In this document: positions 1-8,939 of the stretch, one piece after another | How positions within the stretch are numbered: position 1 is the stretch's first letter | Layout: the number at the start of each line of letters is the position of its first letter | Position numbers and translations under genes: made by a program | The notes under the pieces: model-generated | The model's database searches: none | The model's input: the letters and a program-made list of their open reading frames with translations, nothing else | Told to the model about the DNA's origin: nothing | Assembly: GCA_019359325.1 (NCBI GenBank) | Contig: JAHHHN010000015.1 | Span: 86,097 to 150,096 of the forward strand | Length of the DNA: 64,000 bases | DNA from: Mojavia pulchra JT2-VF2 | GTDB lineage: Bacteria; Cyanobacteriota; Cyanobacteriia; Cyanobacteriales; Nostocaceae | Reading direction: 5' to 3'

Positions 1-323
1 GTCGGTAGATGGGCAGAATAATTTGCTGTAAAAGAAGCAATTATTATAACCACTATGATTTACGCTCCAAAGCACCACAGCCGCGAGTAAAACCCACAAA
101 CCTACTTTCTAAGATAATTTCCTGTTTAATAACTTGTATCGCCTCATAGAATTGACACTCCCACGGCTTCAAGTCCGGGGATTCTTCTTTCATCCAGTTA
201 ACTTATCTAGAAGAGTTTCCTCATCTAGATAGAGGTGTTCTGTTTTTTCATGCCGTCCTTGTAGGCAATTGCCTGTGGGGTTTTAGCTTGAAAGTACAAC
301 CAATTAAAATTTTCGTAATAAAG
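1..323. other. Left-edge intergenic region without a supported gene
   Basis: I see no open frame with a start and ribosome site in this stretch. It holds an IS200/IS605-like end hairpin (about 153-190) and a small palindrome around AGGCAATTGCCT near 265. The part after 316 is the target duplication of the next element. Confidence 0.5.
153..190 (-). repeat. IS200/IS605-like end hairpin remnant
   Basis: On the minus strand this reads as a GAATCCCC ... CCGTGGGAGTGTCAA type sequence, with complementary arms CCGGACTT and AAGCCGTGG. In cyanobacteria such a hairpin commonly sits just after tnpB at the right end of IS605-family elements. No tnpB reading frame remains beside it here, so it would be a remnant. 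The assignment rests on recognising the motif only. Confidence 0.35.
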
Positions 324-481
324 TAGGACTTACGCACTGAAGTCTGAAACCCTGATCCCCCCTAACCCCCCTTAAAAAAGGGGGAACGTCTAAAGCCACG
401 CCACTGAGGGAGTCGGGGAACCCGCAAGGGCGCAGGGCTGCCCCTTTTTAAGGGGGTTGGGGGATCTGAGTGCGTAAGTTC
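324..481. mobile_element. MITE with 8-bp target duplication
   Basis: The ends are near-perfect inverted repeats: TAGGACTTACGCACT at 324-338 and its complement, with one mismatch, ending at 481-483. The same octamer TAATAAAG lies immediately outside on both sides (316-323 and 482-489), as expected for a target-site duplication. Inside are G/C-rich arms (CCCCCCTTAAAAAAGGGGG near 364 and CCCCTTTTTAAGGGGG near 440) that would fold strongly. It has no coding capacity, so it would need a transposase elsewhere. Confidence 0.7.
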
Positions 482-603
482 TAATAAAGGTGAGATATCG
501 AGAATAATTTCATGCCAAGTATATGAATTTACGTAAAATCTCGCTAAAAACTTCATTGAATTGATGAGAGATTAATCATGAAATTCTTTAAGGAGTACTG
601 GTA

Positions 604-888
604 GTGGATCAGATTCAATTAACTTTAGGTATTAGTTATCTACTAATGACATCCTATTTTTTTTGTAATTGGTTAATATTTTCCCTACGTCATCCTACTT
701 CTTCTCCAGAAGATAAATTTTTATCTTTTGTGATGTTTTTAATAACAATTATATTTTGGCCGCTAACGATTCCAATATCTTGTATAAAAATGTTAAAGCA
801 ACGCAAACTTGAGTTGAGCAGTGTAATTCCTATCCTTTTGGTAATGTTTGCCTTTAGCATTTCATATTATATGTTTCATAGTTTCTAA
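604..888 (+). CDS. Small membrane protein of unknown function
   Basis: A 94-residue protein with three likely membrane segments (about residues 5-27, 40-60 and 70-92) separated by short polar loops, the second loop with a basic KMLKQRK stretch. The GTG start is chosen because AAGGAG at 590-595 lies 8 bases upstream. An eight-codon open frame (ATG at 578) overlaps the start and might be a leader peptide, but this is not supported further. I do not recognise the family. It stands alone between a MITE and a gene-poor stretch. Confidence 0.6.
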   Translation: MDQIQLTLGISYLLMTSYFFCNWLIFSLRHPTSSPEDKFLSFVMFLITIIFWPLTIPISCIKMLKQRKLELSSVIPILLVMFAFSISYYMFHSF

Positions 889-1419
889 TTTATCTGCAAT
901 AGCAGAACTCTTTTATTACAGTTACTATGATTTAAAACTGCCCTTACGCTTCACAATTGGGTAAGTTGAGTTCATCTTCTCGGAAAGTTAAACATTCTAT
1001 CGGTGCTTGGGTATTAGCTATTCTACATTGAGTTTGCATAAGTTAGCGGCTAGAAAGGTTGCCAATGCAGTGTTTTCAATTTTGAATTACTTACCTTGTT
1101 TGTGTAAATCAAGGGAAATTGCAGAGATTGTCGCTTTTTATTTTGTAAAGCTTTGCCAGCGCTTGGTACAGGGTTTCAGCACCACCTGATATTTACTACC
1201 TACTTCAGTATTAGTACTTCTGCTATGTTCCCTTGATTACTTCCTTAACAATTCCTGCACTACCGGACGGTGCTTTTTTAGGATATCTATGATTGATTTA
1301 CAACACATTTAGTCAAACTATAGTGTTTTCTTAACCTTTAAATGGGTTTTATCTTAACAAACCGCAATTAAATTTTGCATGAAGATAGTTCGCAAAAACC
1401 TAACTGGTTGAGAGGTTTT
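889..1419. other. Intergenic region ahead of the phosphatase gene
   Basis: No convincing gene is visible; the open frame at 1007-1189 has no ribosome site and no recognisable motif. The stretch is AT-rich and its only notable content is a possible Pho box near its right end. Confidence 0.45.
1330..1360 (+). promoter_or_regulatory. Possible Pho box upstream of the phosphatase
   Basis: CTTAACCT at 1330-1337 matches the cyanobacterial Pho-box octamer (PyTTAAPyPy(T/A)), and CTTAACAA at 1353-1360 matches in seven of eight positions, about two helical turns later. A further CTTAACAA is at 1244-1251. The classic arrangement is direct repeats with 3-bp spacers, so the spacing is not canonical. The position, 60-90 bp before an alkaline phosphatase gene, makes phosphate control (SphR/PhoB type) plausible. 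Confidence 0.4.
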
Positions 1420-4400
1420 ATGGCAAGCGGTAATCATGTAATTTTCATACATCCAGATGGAACCAGCCCATCTCACTATGGGTTCGCACGGTTTGTTGAT
1501 AAAGGCCCTGACGGACGCTTGAATTGGGACAATCTGGCTCATGCTGGTGTCTATCTGGGACATATGGAAGATCAGCTGGGTGGAACATCGAATGCGGGTG
1601 CTGTTACCCACGCAACAGGAGCCAAGGTTTATGCGGAATCCTTTGGTTTAAACGCAGATGGTTCAGAGGTTACTTCGCTATCGGGCAAAATCGGTAAAAC
1701 GATCGTGCAAGAAGCAGTAGCCGCTAATAAAGTGACCGCCCTGGTTCAGTCTGGTGCAATTTATGAGCCAGGTACGGCTGCATTTGTTGCTCAGGTAGGT
1801 GAACTAAACGTCGATGGTAAGCGGACTCCGCCTCGCCAGCAAACTGCCGAGATTGCCAAACAAGTCATTCTATCAGGCGTAGACTTTATTCTGGGTGGTG
1901 GTGAACTCAACCTCTTACCCGTAGGTACTGATGGTTTCCACGGTACAGCTGCTGAACTGGATACCCTTAGTACTAACCCTCTTCAACGTCCTACTGAAAA
2001 CCTGATTGAGCTGGCAAAGAGCCGAGGCTACACCGTTGTTTATACCGAGCAACAACTTAATGACCTCCTCGACCCAGCAAAGTATTCCACACCACCAACC
2101 AAAGTGCTGGGTGTGTTTGCTCCTATCCATACCTTCAACGATCGCCCAGAAGAAGTCTTAGCAGAGCAAGAACTGCCTCTGTATGTCGAAACAGCGCCAA
2201 CGATCGCCGAAATGTTGGATGTGACCCAAAAGTTGATGGAGAAGCACCCCAACTTTAACAATGGTTCGATTGCGATCGTTGAGGAAGAAGGAAGCGACAA
2301 CTTCGGCAACAATAATAATGCTGCTGGCACTTTAGAAGGTGTGCGCCGGGCAGATGCCGCAATTGGTGTAGCACTAGACTTTGTTGATAAATACTCGAAT
2401 ACCTTATTGCTGACCGCTGCCGATAGTGATGGAGGTGGTTTACAAGTACGTGACCCCCTTAATCCCGATGAGCCAGTGGGTACTATCAACAACAACCCGA
2501 CTACAGAACCACGCCCAGTTCCTTTAGATGGTCAAACCGGGGCAGATACACTACCCTTTGTTGCTGCACCAGATGCAAATGGTGATGTCTTCAATTTTGG
2601 TATTGGTTGGGCAGGTACACCCGACTTCAGTGGGTCTATCGTTTCTAAAGCACACGGTCTAAATGCCGAAAAACTACCTGCCACGGTAGATAACACTGGG
2701 ATGTACGAGTTGATGTATGAGACTCTGTTCGACACAGAACTCACCTCCCGGAATCCCGCACCAACACCAGCGCCCGAAGCAACAAAAGAAACTGGCAATG
2801 TCATCTTTATTCACCCGGATGGCACTAGCCCCTCCCACTACATGGCACTGCGGAATATAGACAAAGGCCCTGATGGTAGACTCAACTGGGACAAAATGTC
2901 TAACACAGGTGTCTATCTGGGACACATGGAAGACCAATTAACAGGTACTTCCAACGCTGGAGCAGTCACCCATGCTAATGGCGTTAAGGTGTTCGCCGAG
3001 TCCTTCGGTCTGAATGAAGATCAATCTCGTGTTACCCCTGCTTCTGGCAAAACTGGCTCTACCATCTTAGAAGAAGCTATTGCTGCTGGTAAAGCTACTG
3101 CACTTATCCAATCAGGTCACCTAGCAGAGCCTGGTACTGCTGCCTTTGCCGCTGAAACCACTAACCGTGTAGGCAATGACATTCGGGCGCGGGATAAGTA
3201 CGCCGAAATTATCGAGCAGGTAATCCGCTCCGGTACTGATGTGATTATGGGCGGTGGTGAACTATATATGTTGCCGAAAGGCACTACTGGCTTCCATGTT
3301 ACTACTGAGTTAGATGCCTCAGAAAGCCGCCCCGAAAGACGACCAACCATCAATCTGATCGAACTGGCTAAGTCCTTGGGCTACACAGTAGTTTATACCG
3401 AGGAAGAAATGAACCAGGCGGTCAATAACGCAAATCCACCGCAGAAGCTTTTGGGTGTGTTTGCGGCTATTCATACCTTTGATGACCAGACTGAAGAAGA
3501 GCTAGGACTCAACAGCGACCAGCCTCTACCGCTGTATGTAGCAACAGCACCTACAGTAGCCGAGATGCTAGATGCATCTTTGAAGATTATCAATAAAGAT
3601 CCTGATGGTTTCTTTGCGGTAGTAGAGGAAGAGGGCAGCGACAACTTTGCTAATAACAACAACGCCGCAGGTACGATTGAGGCTATACGACGAGCTGATG
3701 CAGCTATTGGCGTAGCACAAAATTACGTTGATACCCAAGACCCGAACACCTTGGTTGTGACTGCCGCAGACAGTGATGCTGGTGGGTTACAGGTCTTCCA
3801 ATATACTCCTTACACTCGTCCTGCTGGGAACTTCACAACAGAGCCAGCGATCGCAGATACCGAACCGCAAGTTCCATTCATCAACGTCAACCCAACAACC
3901 AACAATACAACTCGCAACTATCTTGATGGTGCTAACGGTAGCACTGGTAGCCCAGAGGCTCCGTGGCAATCTTTTTCAGCTGAGGATAGTATAGATGGCC
4001 CAATGGGCAACTTTGGTATCGCCTGGGTTGGTACTCCCGACTTTCCCGGTAGCATTGTTTCCAAGACCTACGGAATGAATGCTGACAAACTGCCCAGCAC
4101 TCTCGATAACACCGAGATTTACAAGCTGATGTACCAGACAATGTTTGGTGTAACAGCAGAAGAGTCCGCAGCACAGCAAAAAACTGAATTGGTGTCTGGA
4201 AGCTCTGGGGGTGACCAGTTAATAGCAGGTGCAGCTAATACCACTTTTGACGGGATTAATGATGCTGTGTTTACTGGTGCAGGCAATGATGAAGTTGATA
4301 CACAAACCGTAACTTCTGCGATCGCTGGTGGTAACCGCATCAATTTAGGTAGCGGTGATGATGTCATCTATGTCAGCAAGGGTAATCGCGTCTTTGGTGG

Positions 4401-4815
4401 TGAAGGCGATGATACCTTTGATGCTACCGACGGACAAGGTGATAACCGGATGTCTGGTGACGCTGGTAATGATATTTTTTACCTCGGTAGCGGCGATCGC
4501 GCCCTTGGTGGTAATGGTGATGACCAGTTCTATGTCCAGACTGGTGGCGATAACCTAATTTCTGGCGGGAAAGGTCAAGACCAGTTCTGGATTGTCAACG
4601 CTGAATTGCCAGAGACTGCCAATACCATTCTCGATTTTGAGAAAGGTGTTGATGTCATCGGTATCCTTGGTAGTGCCAGCTTAGGTATTAATGCTACTTC
4701 TTTGGCGTTGAACACAGTCAACGGAAATACAGAGATTCGCTTTGGTGGTCAAACTCTGGCGACTCTCAGCGGTGTTACAGATGTAGATGTCAACACTAGC
4801 TTTGCTTTTGCTTAA
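1420..4815 (+). CDS. Two-domain atypical alkaline phosphatase with RTX-like C-terminus
   Basis: A secreted phosphatase-like protein of about 1131 residues. Two homologous alkaline-phosphatase domains follow each other (about residues 4-450 and 465-920). Each has a HPDGTSPSHY metal site, a TSNAGAVTHA segment carrying the expected catalytic serine, and a VEEEGSDNF...NNNN region aligned with the second metal site of E. coli PhoA. Aspartates and glutamate are kept, but the PhoA zinc histidines 331 and 370 align with Asn and Ser. The C-terminus has GGxGxDxF-like calcium-binding repeats, and no signal peptide is visible, which suggests type I secretion. The ATG at 1420 is chosen; a TTG at 1375 is also in frame. 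A strong terminator follows. Confidence 0.82.
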   Translation: MASGNHVIFIHPDGTSPSHYGFARFVDKGPDGRLNWDNLAHAGVYLGHMEDQLGGTSNAGAVTHATGAKVYAESFGLNADGSEVTSLSGKIGKTIVQEAVAANKVTALVQSGAIYEPGTAAFVAQVGELNVDGKRTPPRQQTAEIAKQVILSGVDFILGGGELNLLPVGTDGFHGTAAELDTLSTNPLQRPTENLIELAKSRGYTVVYTEQQLNDLLDPAKYSTPPTKVLGVFAPIHTFNDRPEEVLAEQELPLYVETAPTIAEMLDVTQKLMEKHPNFNNGSIAIVEEEGSDNFGNNNNAAGTLEGVRRADAAIGVALDFVDKYSNTLLLTAADSDGGGLQVRDPLNPDEPVGTINNNPTTEPRPVPLDGQTGADTLPFVAAPDANGDVFNFGIGWAGTPDFSGSIVSKAHGLNAEKLPATVDNTGMYELMYETLFDTELTSRNPAPTPAPEATKETGNVIFIHPDGTSPSHYMALRNIDKGPDGRLNWDKMSNTGVYLGHMEDQLTGTSNAGAVTHANGVKVFAESFGLNEDQSRVTPASGKTGSTILEEAIAAGKATALIQSGHLAEPGTAAFAAETTNRVGNDIRARDKYAEIIEQVIRSGTDVIMGGGELYMLPKGTTGFHVTTELDASESRPERRPTINLIELAKSLGYTVVYTEEEMNQAVNNANPPQKLLGVFAAIHTFDDQTEEELGLNSDQPLPLYVATAPTVAEMLDASLKIINKDPDGFFAVVEEEGSDNFANNNNAAGTIEAIRRADAAIGVAQNYVDTQDPNTLVVTAADSDAGGLQVFQYTPYTRPAGNFTTEPAIADTEPQVPFINVNPTTNNTTRNYLDGANGSTGSPEAPWQSFSAEDSIDGPMGNFGIAWVGTPDFPGSIVSKTYGMNADKLPSTLDNTEIYKLMYQTMFGVTAEESAAQQKTELVSGSSGGDQLIAGAANTTFDGINDAVFTGAGNDEVDTQTVTSAIAGGNRINLGSGDDVIYVSKGNRVFGGEGDDTFDATDGQGDNRMSGDAGNDIFYLGSGDRALGGNGDDQFYVQTGGDNLISGGKGQDQFWIVNAELPETANTILDFEKGVDVIGILGSASLGINATSLALNTVNGNTEIRFGGQTLATLSGVTDVDVNTSFAFA

Positions 4816-4852
4816 TTCACAACGCCTAGATTAAGTTAATTTTTTGTATAAT

Positions 4853-4900
4853 GAACCACAGATAAATATCAGTGTTTATCTATATCTGTGGTTCTTTTTA
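4853..4900 (+). terminator. Rho-independent terminator of the phosphatase gene
   Basis: GAACCACAGATA at 4853-4864 pairs perfectly with TATCTGTGGTTC at 4883-4894, followed by TTTTT. The hairpin lies 38 bp after the phosphatase stop and ahead of the next gene, so it separates the two transcripts. Confidence 0.85.
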
Positions 4901-4929
4901 GTTTTATTTGGATTTTTGTCATTCGTCTA

Positions 4930-5274
4930 ATGCACGAAGATATTGTACAGATAACTGGTTTTCACGCTCATATCTACTTCGATACCGCAAACCGTGAGGC
5001 GGCGGCGCGTGTACGCGAAGGATTGGGAGCTAAATTTGAGGTACAACTGGGACGCTGGCATGAACAGCCCATCGGCCCCCACCCAAAAGCAATGTATCAA
5101 GTAGCTTTCTTACCGAATCAGTTTGACAAAGTTGTCCCCTGGTTGATGCTCAATCGTCAAGGGTTGGATATTCTCGTCCATCCTGAGACAGGCAATGATG
5201 TAGCAGACCACACGGATCATTCTCTATGGCTAGGAGAGAGGCTAAAGCTGAATATTGAGTTTCTTAAAGGTTAA
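4930..5274 (+). CDS. DOPA 4,5-dioxygenase family protein
   Basis: A 114-residue protein of the DOPA 4,5-dioxygenase-like family (ring-cleaving extradiol enzymes on catechol substrates in fungi and plants; the bacterial substrate is generally unknown). Conserved histidines are visible in [19 protein letters not shown] and ILVHPETGN...[10 protein letters not shown]. The ATG at 4930 is used because an in-frame GTG at 4888 falls inside the preceding terminator stem. The length is normal for the family. It is single-domain, cytosolic, and stands between unrelated genes. Confidence 0.82.
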   Translation: MHEDIVQITGFHAHIYFDTANREAAARVREGLGAKFEVQLGRWHEQPIGPHPKAMYQVAFLPNQFDKVVPWLMLNRQGLDILVHPETGNDVADHTDHSLWLGERLKLNIEFLKG

Positions 5275-5395
5275 AATAAAAGATTTCAGCATTACCACAA
5301 ATAGCTATTTCACACCAGCGCAATACCTCTGCAACAAAAGCGTCAAAAAAAATATCTATATTAGTAGTACATCTAGTTATCCTTCCAGACAGCAA

Positions 5396-6661
5396 ATGCA
5401 AAAACAACCACGCGACGGAGAACACTTATCAAACGGCATTTCATTTAACACTTCTGGCACCAAACACCATAATCATGCACCCTGGAAAAAGGCAGCCGCC
5501 TCTCTATCGCTGGTGCTGCTGGGATCTGGGATGACAATGGCAGGTGGCTATTTGGCTGGAAACCATCAAAAGGTGTCTCAAAGTGCATCGAATTTGGCAG
5601 TTAGTCCCGTAAATGCTGCCCCCCCACTACCAGCCGCTACAGACCCTAACTTTGTTACAGAAGTTGTGCAAAGGGTTGGGCCTGCTGTAGTGCGGATTAA
5701 CTCTTCCCGCACAGTTAGAACCCAGATACCAGAGGAATTTAACGATCCGTTTTTCCGCCGTTTCTTTGGTTCTCAACTACCGATACCACGAGAAAGGCAA
5801 GTGCAAAGAGGTACTGGCTCAGGCTTTATTATTAGTAAAGATGGTCGGATATTGACCAACGCCCACGTAGTTGATGGTGCTGATAGGGTGACAGTAGTTC
5901 TCAAAGATGGGCGCAGCTTGCAAGGAAAGGTGCTTGGAAAAGATGAATTAACAGATGTTGCCGTAGTGAAGGTTCAAGCAGACAATTTACCAACAGTCGC
6001 TATAGGTAACTCAGAACAACTGCAACCAGGACAGTGGGCGATCGCGATCGGTAACCCCTTGGGTCTAGATAATACCGTTACTACTGGCATTATCAGTGCT
6101 ACTGGACGCACTAGCAATCAAATTGGTGCTCCTGACAAGCGAGTAGAATTTATTCAAACCGACGCAGCGATTAACCCTGGTAATTCTGGTGGGCCTCTAC
6201 TAAATGCCCGTGGTGAGGTAATTGGCATGAATACAGCCATTATCCAAGGCGCGCAAGGAATAGGCTTTGCGATTCCCATCAGTACAGCACAACGTATTTC
6301 CAATCAACTAATAAGTACAGGCAAAGCACAGCATCCTTATATAGGAATTCAGATGGTAGGATTGACACCTGAGTTAAAGCAAAACATCAACTCAGATCCC
6401 AATAGCGGTTTGAGTGTGGATGAGGATAGAGGTGTCTTAGTTGTAAGAGTCATGCCGAATTCACCAGCTGCTAAAGCCGGGCTACGTGCAGGTGATGTCA
6501 TCCAAAAACTCAATGGTCAACCAGTTACAGATGCCAGCAGTATCCAAAGGGCAGTAGATAATAGTCAAGTTGGAGGAGATGTGCGTCTAGAGTTGCGTCG
6601 CAATGGACAAAGTGTCAATGTAGCTGTACGGCCTGGTACTTTCCCAACTGAAGTACAGTAA
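5396..6661 (+). CDS. htrA: HtrA/Deg-type serine endoprotease
   Basis: A periplasmic or thylakoid-lumen quality-control protease of the HtrA/HhoA/HhoB family, 421 residues. A basic N-terminus and a membrane/signal segment (about 33-54) are followed by the trypsin-like domain with His157 (LTNAHVV), Asp187 (ELTDVAV) and Ser264 (GNSGGP). One PDZ domain follows (about 310-410). The ATG at 5396 is chosen because upstream in-frame starts would overlap the previous gene and add a non-conserved tail. The triad is complete, so it should be active. A hairpin follows, converging on the methylesterase gene. Confidence 0.93.
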   Translation: MQKQPRDGEHLSNGISFNTSGTKHHNHAPWKKAAASLSLVLLGSGMTMAGGYLAGNHQKVSQSASNLAVSPVNAAPPLPAATDPNFVTEVVQRVGPAVVRINSSRTVRTQIPEEFNDPFFRRFFGSQLPIPRERQVQRGTGSGFIISKDGRILTNAHVVDGADRVTVVLKDGRSLQGKVLGKDELTDVAVVKVQADNLPTVAIGNSEQLQPGQWAIAIGNPLGLDNTVTTGIISATGRTSNQIGAPDKRVEFIQTDAAINPGNSGGPLLNARGEVIGMNTAIIQGAQGIGFAIPISTAQRISNQLISTGKAQHPYIGIQMVGLTPELKQNINSDPNSGLSVDEDRGVLVVRVMPNSPAAKAGLRAGDVIQKLNGQPVTDASSIQRAVDNSQVGGDVRLELRRNGQSVNVAVRPGTFPTEVQ

Positions 6662-6698
6662 GTGTATTACTGCTATTAACGAGCAAACATGAATTTTG

Positions 6699-6724
6699 AA
6701 GGATGGGTTTTTCAACCCGTCCTT
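6699..6724. terminator. Hairpin between convergent genes
   Basis: AAGGATGGGTT and AACCCGTCCTT form an 11-bp stem with one mismatch and a four-base loop. It lies between the ends of the protease (plus) and methylesterase (minus) genes. There is no strong T tract on either side, so termination is inferred from position. Confidence 0.45.
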
Positions 6725-6752
6725 ATGTATATACAGGGTTTGAAATCATCAT

Positions 6753-7772
6753 TTAAGTGTATTTATCGGCCCTTTCCAATACTTCCCGAATGACGGTAGA
6801 GCGCTCCTGGGCATCCGCCGCCTCTTGTTCCATGCGTTTTGCAGCTAAGGTTAGGTTGCGATCGCGCATTCTTGAAGCCATGCGTTCTGACAGCATAGCT
6901 TTCTCTTGCAGTGCCCTCACAGCAGTCCACAACGCCTCTTCTAACTCCTCGGACTGTAATGCTAGTAGAGTTTCTGCACCGAAAGCATGACCTACGTGGC
7001 ACTTAAACCGCAATAATTTTCCTTCCTCATGTTCCCAGAGGGTACCACCGCAATCAGGACAAATAAAGGTTGATGGTTTACCAGGTAGAACACCGGAGTC
7101 TTCCACTTCCATATTGAATTGCCCTATATCGGATTCCGGCTCTATGTTACTTTGTATAAAGTTTTCTGGTTCTTGTGCCATTGGCGTATTAGCCAGAGCT
7201 ACTAAGATGGATGGTATTTCTGACATTGGCAAAACGTAGTCAATGTCTTCTACATTTTCGAGGGCGCTGCGCGGCATTCCCGCATACATGGCATCGTCGG
7301 GGTCTTGAACAACTGCCACACCACCCCGCATTTTCACCGCCATCAGTCCTGCTGTACCATCGTCCAACATCCCTGTTAGCACTACAGCTACTACTCGCTT
7401 TCCGTAGGCTTGTGCTGCACTGCGGAATAGTAGATCAATGGCTGGGCGATGACGGTTTTCTTTGGGGCCCCGTGTCAAATGCAAATATCCAGGTTTCACC
7501 CGCAGATGGTAGTCAGGTGGGGCAACGTAGATTCGCCCTTTCTCGATGGCTTCTCCATCCTGAGCCGCAGAAGCTGGCAAGTTTCCCGCATTATTCAATA
7601 TCTGTGGCAGAATACAGGGGCTTTGGCTGTGTACGTGAAGAACTATAAGTACAGCAGCATTTAGCTCAGTTGGCAAATGCTGAACTAAATAAGTTAATGC
7701 TTTTACTCCCCCTGCCGATGCTCCGACAACGATGAGATCGTGTACACTTACCTGCTTTTGGTTATGACCCAT
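6753..7772 (-). CDS. CheB-type protein-glutamate methylesterase without receiver domain
   Basis: A 339-residue protein. Residues 10-200 form a CheB methylesterase domain, with Ser19 in GASAGG, His46 in VLHVH and Asp138 in GMLDDGTAG as the expected triad. It lacks the response-regulator receiver that normally controls CheB. A zinc-ribbon-like piece follows (CPDCGG...FKCHVGH, about 237-265), then a helical tail. The family demethylates or deamidates chemoreceptor glutamates, but no chemotaxis gene lies nearby, so its target here is unknown. It starts at ATG 7772, divergent from the photolyase genes. Confidence 0.85.
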   Translation of the reverse strand: MGHNQKQVSVHDLIVVGASAGGVKALTYLVQHLPTELNAAVLIVLHVHSQSPCILPQILNNAGNLPASAAQDGEAIEKGRIYVAPPDYHLRVKPGYLHLTRGPKENRHRPAIDLLFRSAAQAYGKRVVAVVLTGMLDDGTAGLMAVKMRGGVAVVQDPDDAMYAGMPRSALENVEDIDYVLPMSEIPSILVALANTPMAQEPENFIQSNIEPESDIGQFNMEVEDSGVLPGKPSTFICPDCGGTLWEHEEGKLLRFKCHVGHAFGAETLLALQSEELEEALWTAVRALQEKAMLSERMASRMRDRNLTLAAKRMEQEAADAQERSTVIREVLERADKYT

Positions 7773-8060
7773 TTATATCCTTGGTGGTATTAGCAGAAAC
7801 GTCGGTTGCCATCCAAATCTTGTCTCTGCGCTTGAGTACACTCTACAAATTAAGCTAAGAAATTTCTCAGAAATTATCTTTAACCCTAAGGTAGATCCAC
7901 CAGTATTAACTATTTTCTTAGAGTGATGTTCGGATATAATCACTATTTCTGGATAATTCTGCCATTTCTCATTAAATGCTTACAGAAATTAACGTTTAGT
8001 TAGCACAGAACAAAATTTATATCAATTCTCCAATCAGTTTTAGCAAGCTCAAAATTAAAA

Positions 8061-8900
8061 ATGCTACGTGAATTTGTTAATCGTGAAGAGTTAATAGCTT
8101 ATCTCCGCCAAGAATTCCCTGCTGCGGCAAAACGTGATGATCGTATTAGCGAAATAGTGGGAGGACGCCAAGCCGCCGAGCAAGCACTACAAAAAGTAGA
8201 TCCCGCAACATACGAAAAAACACGTAACTTTTTAACTGGTGCAGTTACGCGGCTTTCGCCTTATATTCGCTATGGGGTTTTGAGCTTGCGAGAAATTCGG
8301 GATTATGTACTAGAAAATGTCCAGCAACCAGAAGATGCGACTAAAATAATTAACGAATTGGGCTGGCGTGACTACTGGCAGCGTTTATATGCCAAGCTAG
8401 GCGATCGCATCTGGCAAGACCAAGAAGAATACAAAACTGGCTACACTTCTCAAAATTACGCACCTGATTTACCACAAGATATCCTAGACGGTAGTACAGG
8501 GAGAGTTTGCATCGACAATTTCAGCCGTGACTTGCAAGAAACTGGATATTTGCATAACCATGCCCGTATGTGGTTAGCAGCTTATATAGTCCATTGGCGG
8601 CGAATTCGTTGGCAAGCAGGAGCCAAGTGGTTTCTCCAACACCTTTTAGATGGCGATCCAGCTAGCAATAATATGTCATGGCAGTGGGTTGCCAGCACCT
8701 TTAGCCATAAACCCTATTTTTTCAACCGTGAAAACTTAGAACGTTACACTCAAGGCGTTTATTGCCGAAAATGTCCTCTTTACGGTCATTGTGACTTTGA
8801 GGGCAGTTATGAAGAATTAGAACAGCGACTTTTTCCTCAAGGAGAATTTGCTAAAAAACCTAACAGCCAAAGTTGGCAGCGTGGAAAGAAGCGGCGATAG
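8061..8900 (+). CDS. Photolyase/cryptochrome FAD-binding domain as a separate protein
   Basis: A 279-residue protein containing only the C-terminal, FAD-binding half of a DNA photolyase: TRLSPYIRYGVLSLREI (64-80), GWRDYW (101-106), TGYLHNHARM (161-170), LLDGDPASNNMSWQWVAST (195-213). The N-terminal Rossmann half is absent but is encoded by the next gene. Four cysteines (150, 235, 238, 244) have a spacing like that of the iron-sulfur bacterial photolyases, and SHKPYFFNRENL resembles the segment before the cluster there. It likely binds FAD and perhaps a 4Fe-4S cluster, acting in light-driven DNA repair or sensing. Confidence 0.85.
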   Translation: MLREFVNREELIAYLRQEFPAAAKRDDRISEIVGGRQAAEQALQKVDPATYEKTRNFLTGAVTRLSPYIRYGVLSLREIRDYVLENVQQPEDATKIINELGWRDYWQRLYAKLGDRIWQDQEEYKTGYTSQNYAPDLPQDILDGSTGRVCIDNFSRDLQETGYLHNHARMWLAAYIVHWRRIRWQAGAKWFLQHLLDGDPASNNMSWQWVASTFSHKPYFFNRENLERYTQGVYCRKCPLYGHCDFEGSYEELEQRLFPQGEFAKKPNSQSWQRGKKRR

Positions 8901-8939
8901 ACGATAATAAATTCCCATGCGAAAACAATTCAAAATTTG

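Noticed and set aside
362..556. 64-residue open frame on the minus strand at the left edge
   Set aside because: It lies almost wholly within the MITE and its flank; the composition is that of the hairpin arms.
1007..1189. 60-residue open frame before the phosphatase
   Set aside because: No ribosome site, no domain and atypical codon use; isolated in AT-rich sequence.
2040..4367. Long antisense frames opposite the phosphatase
   Set aside because: They are low-complexity shadows of a repetitive coding sequence, without starts or motifs.
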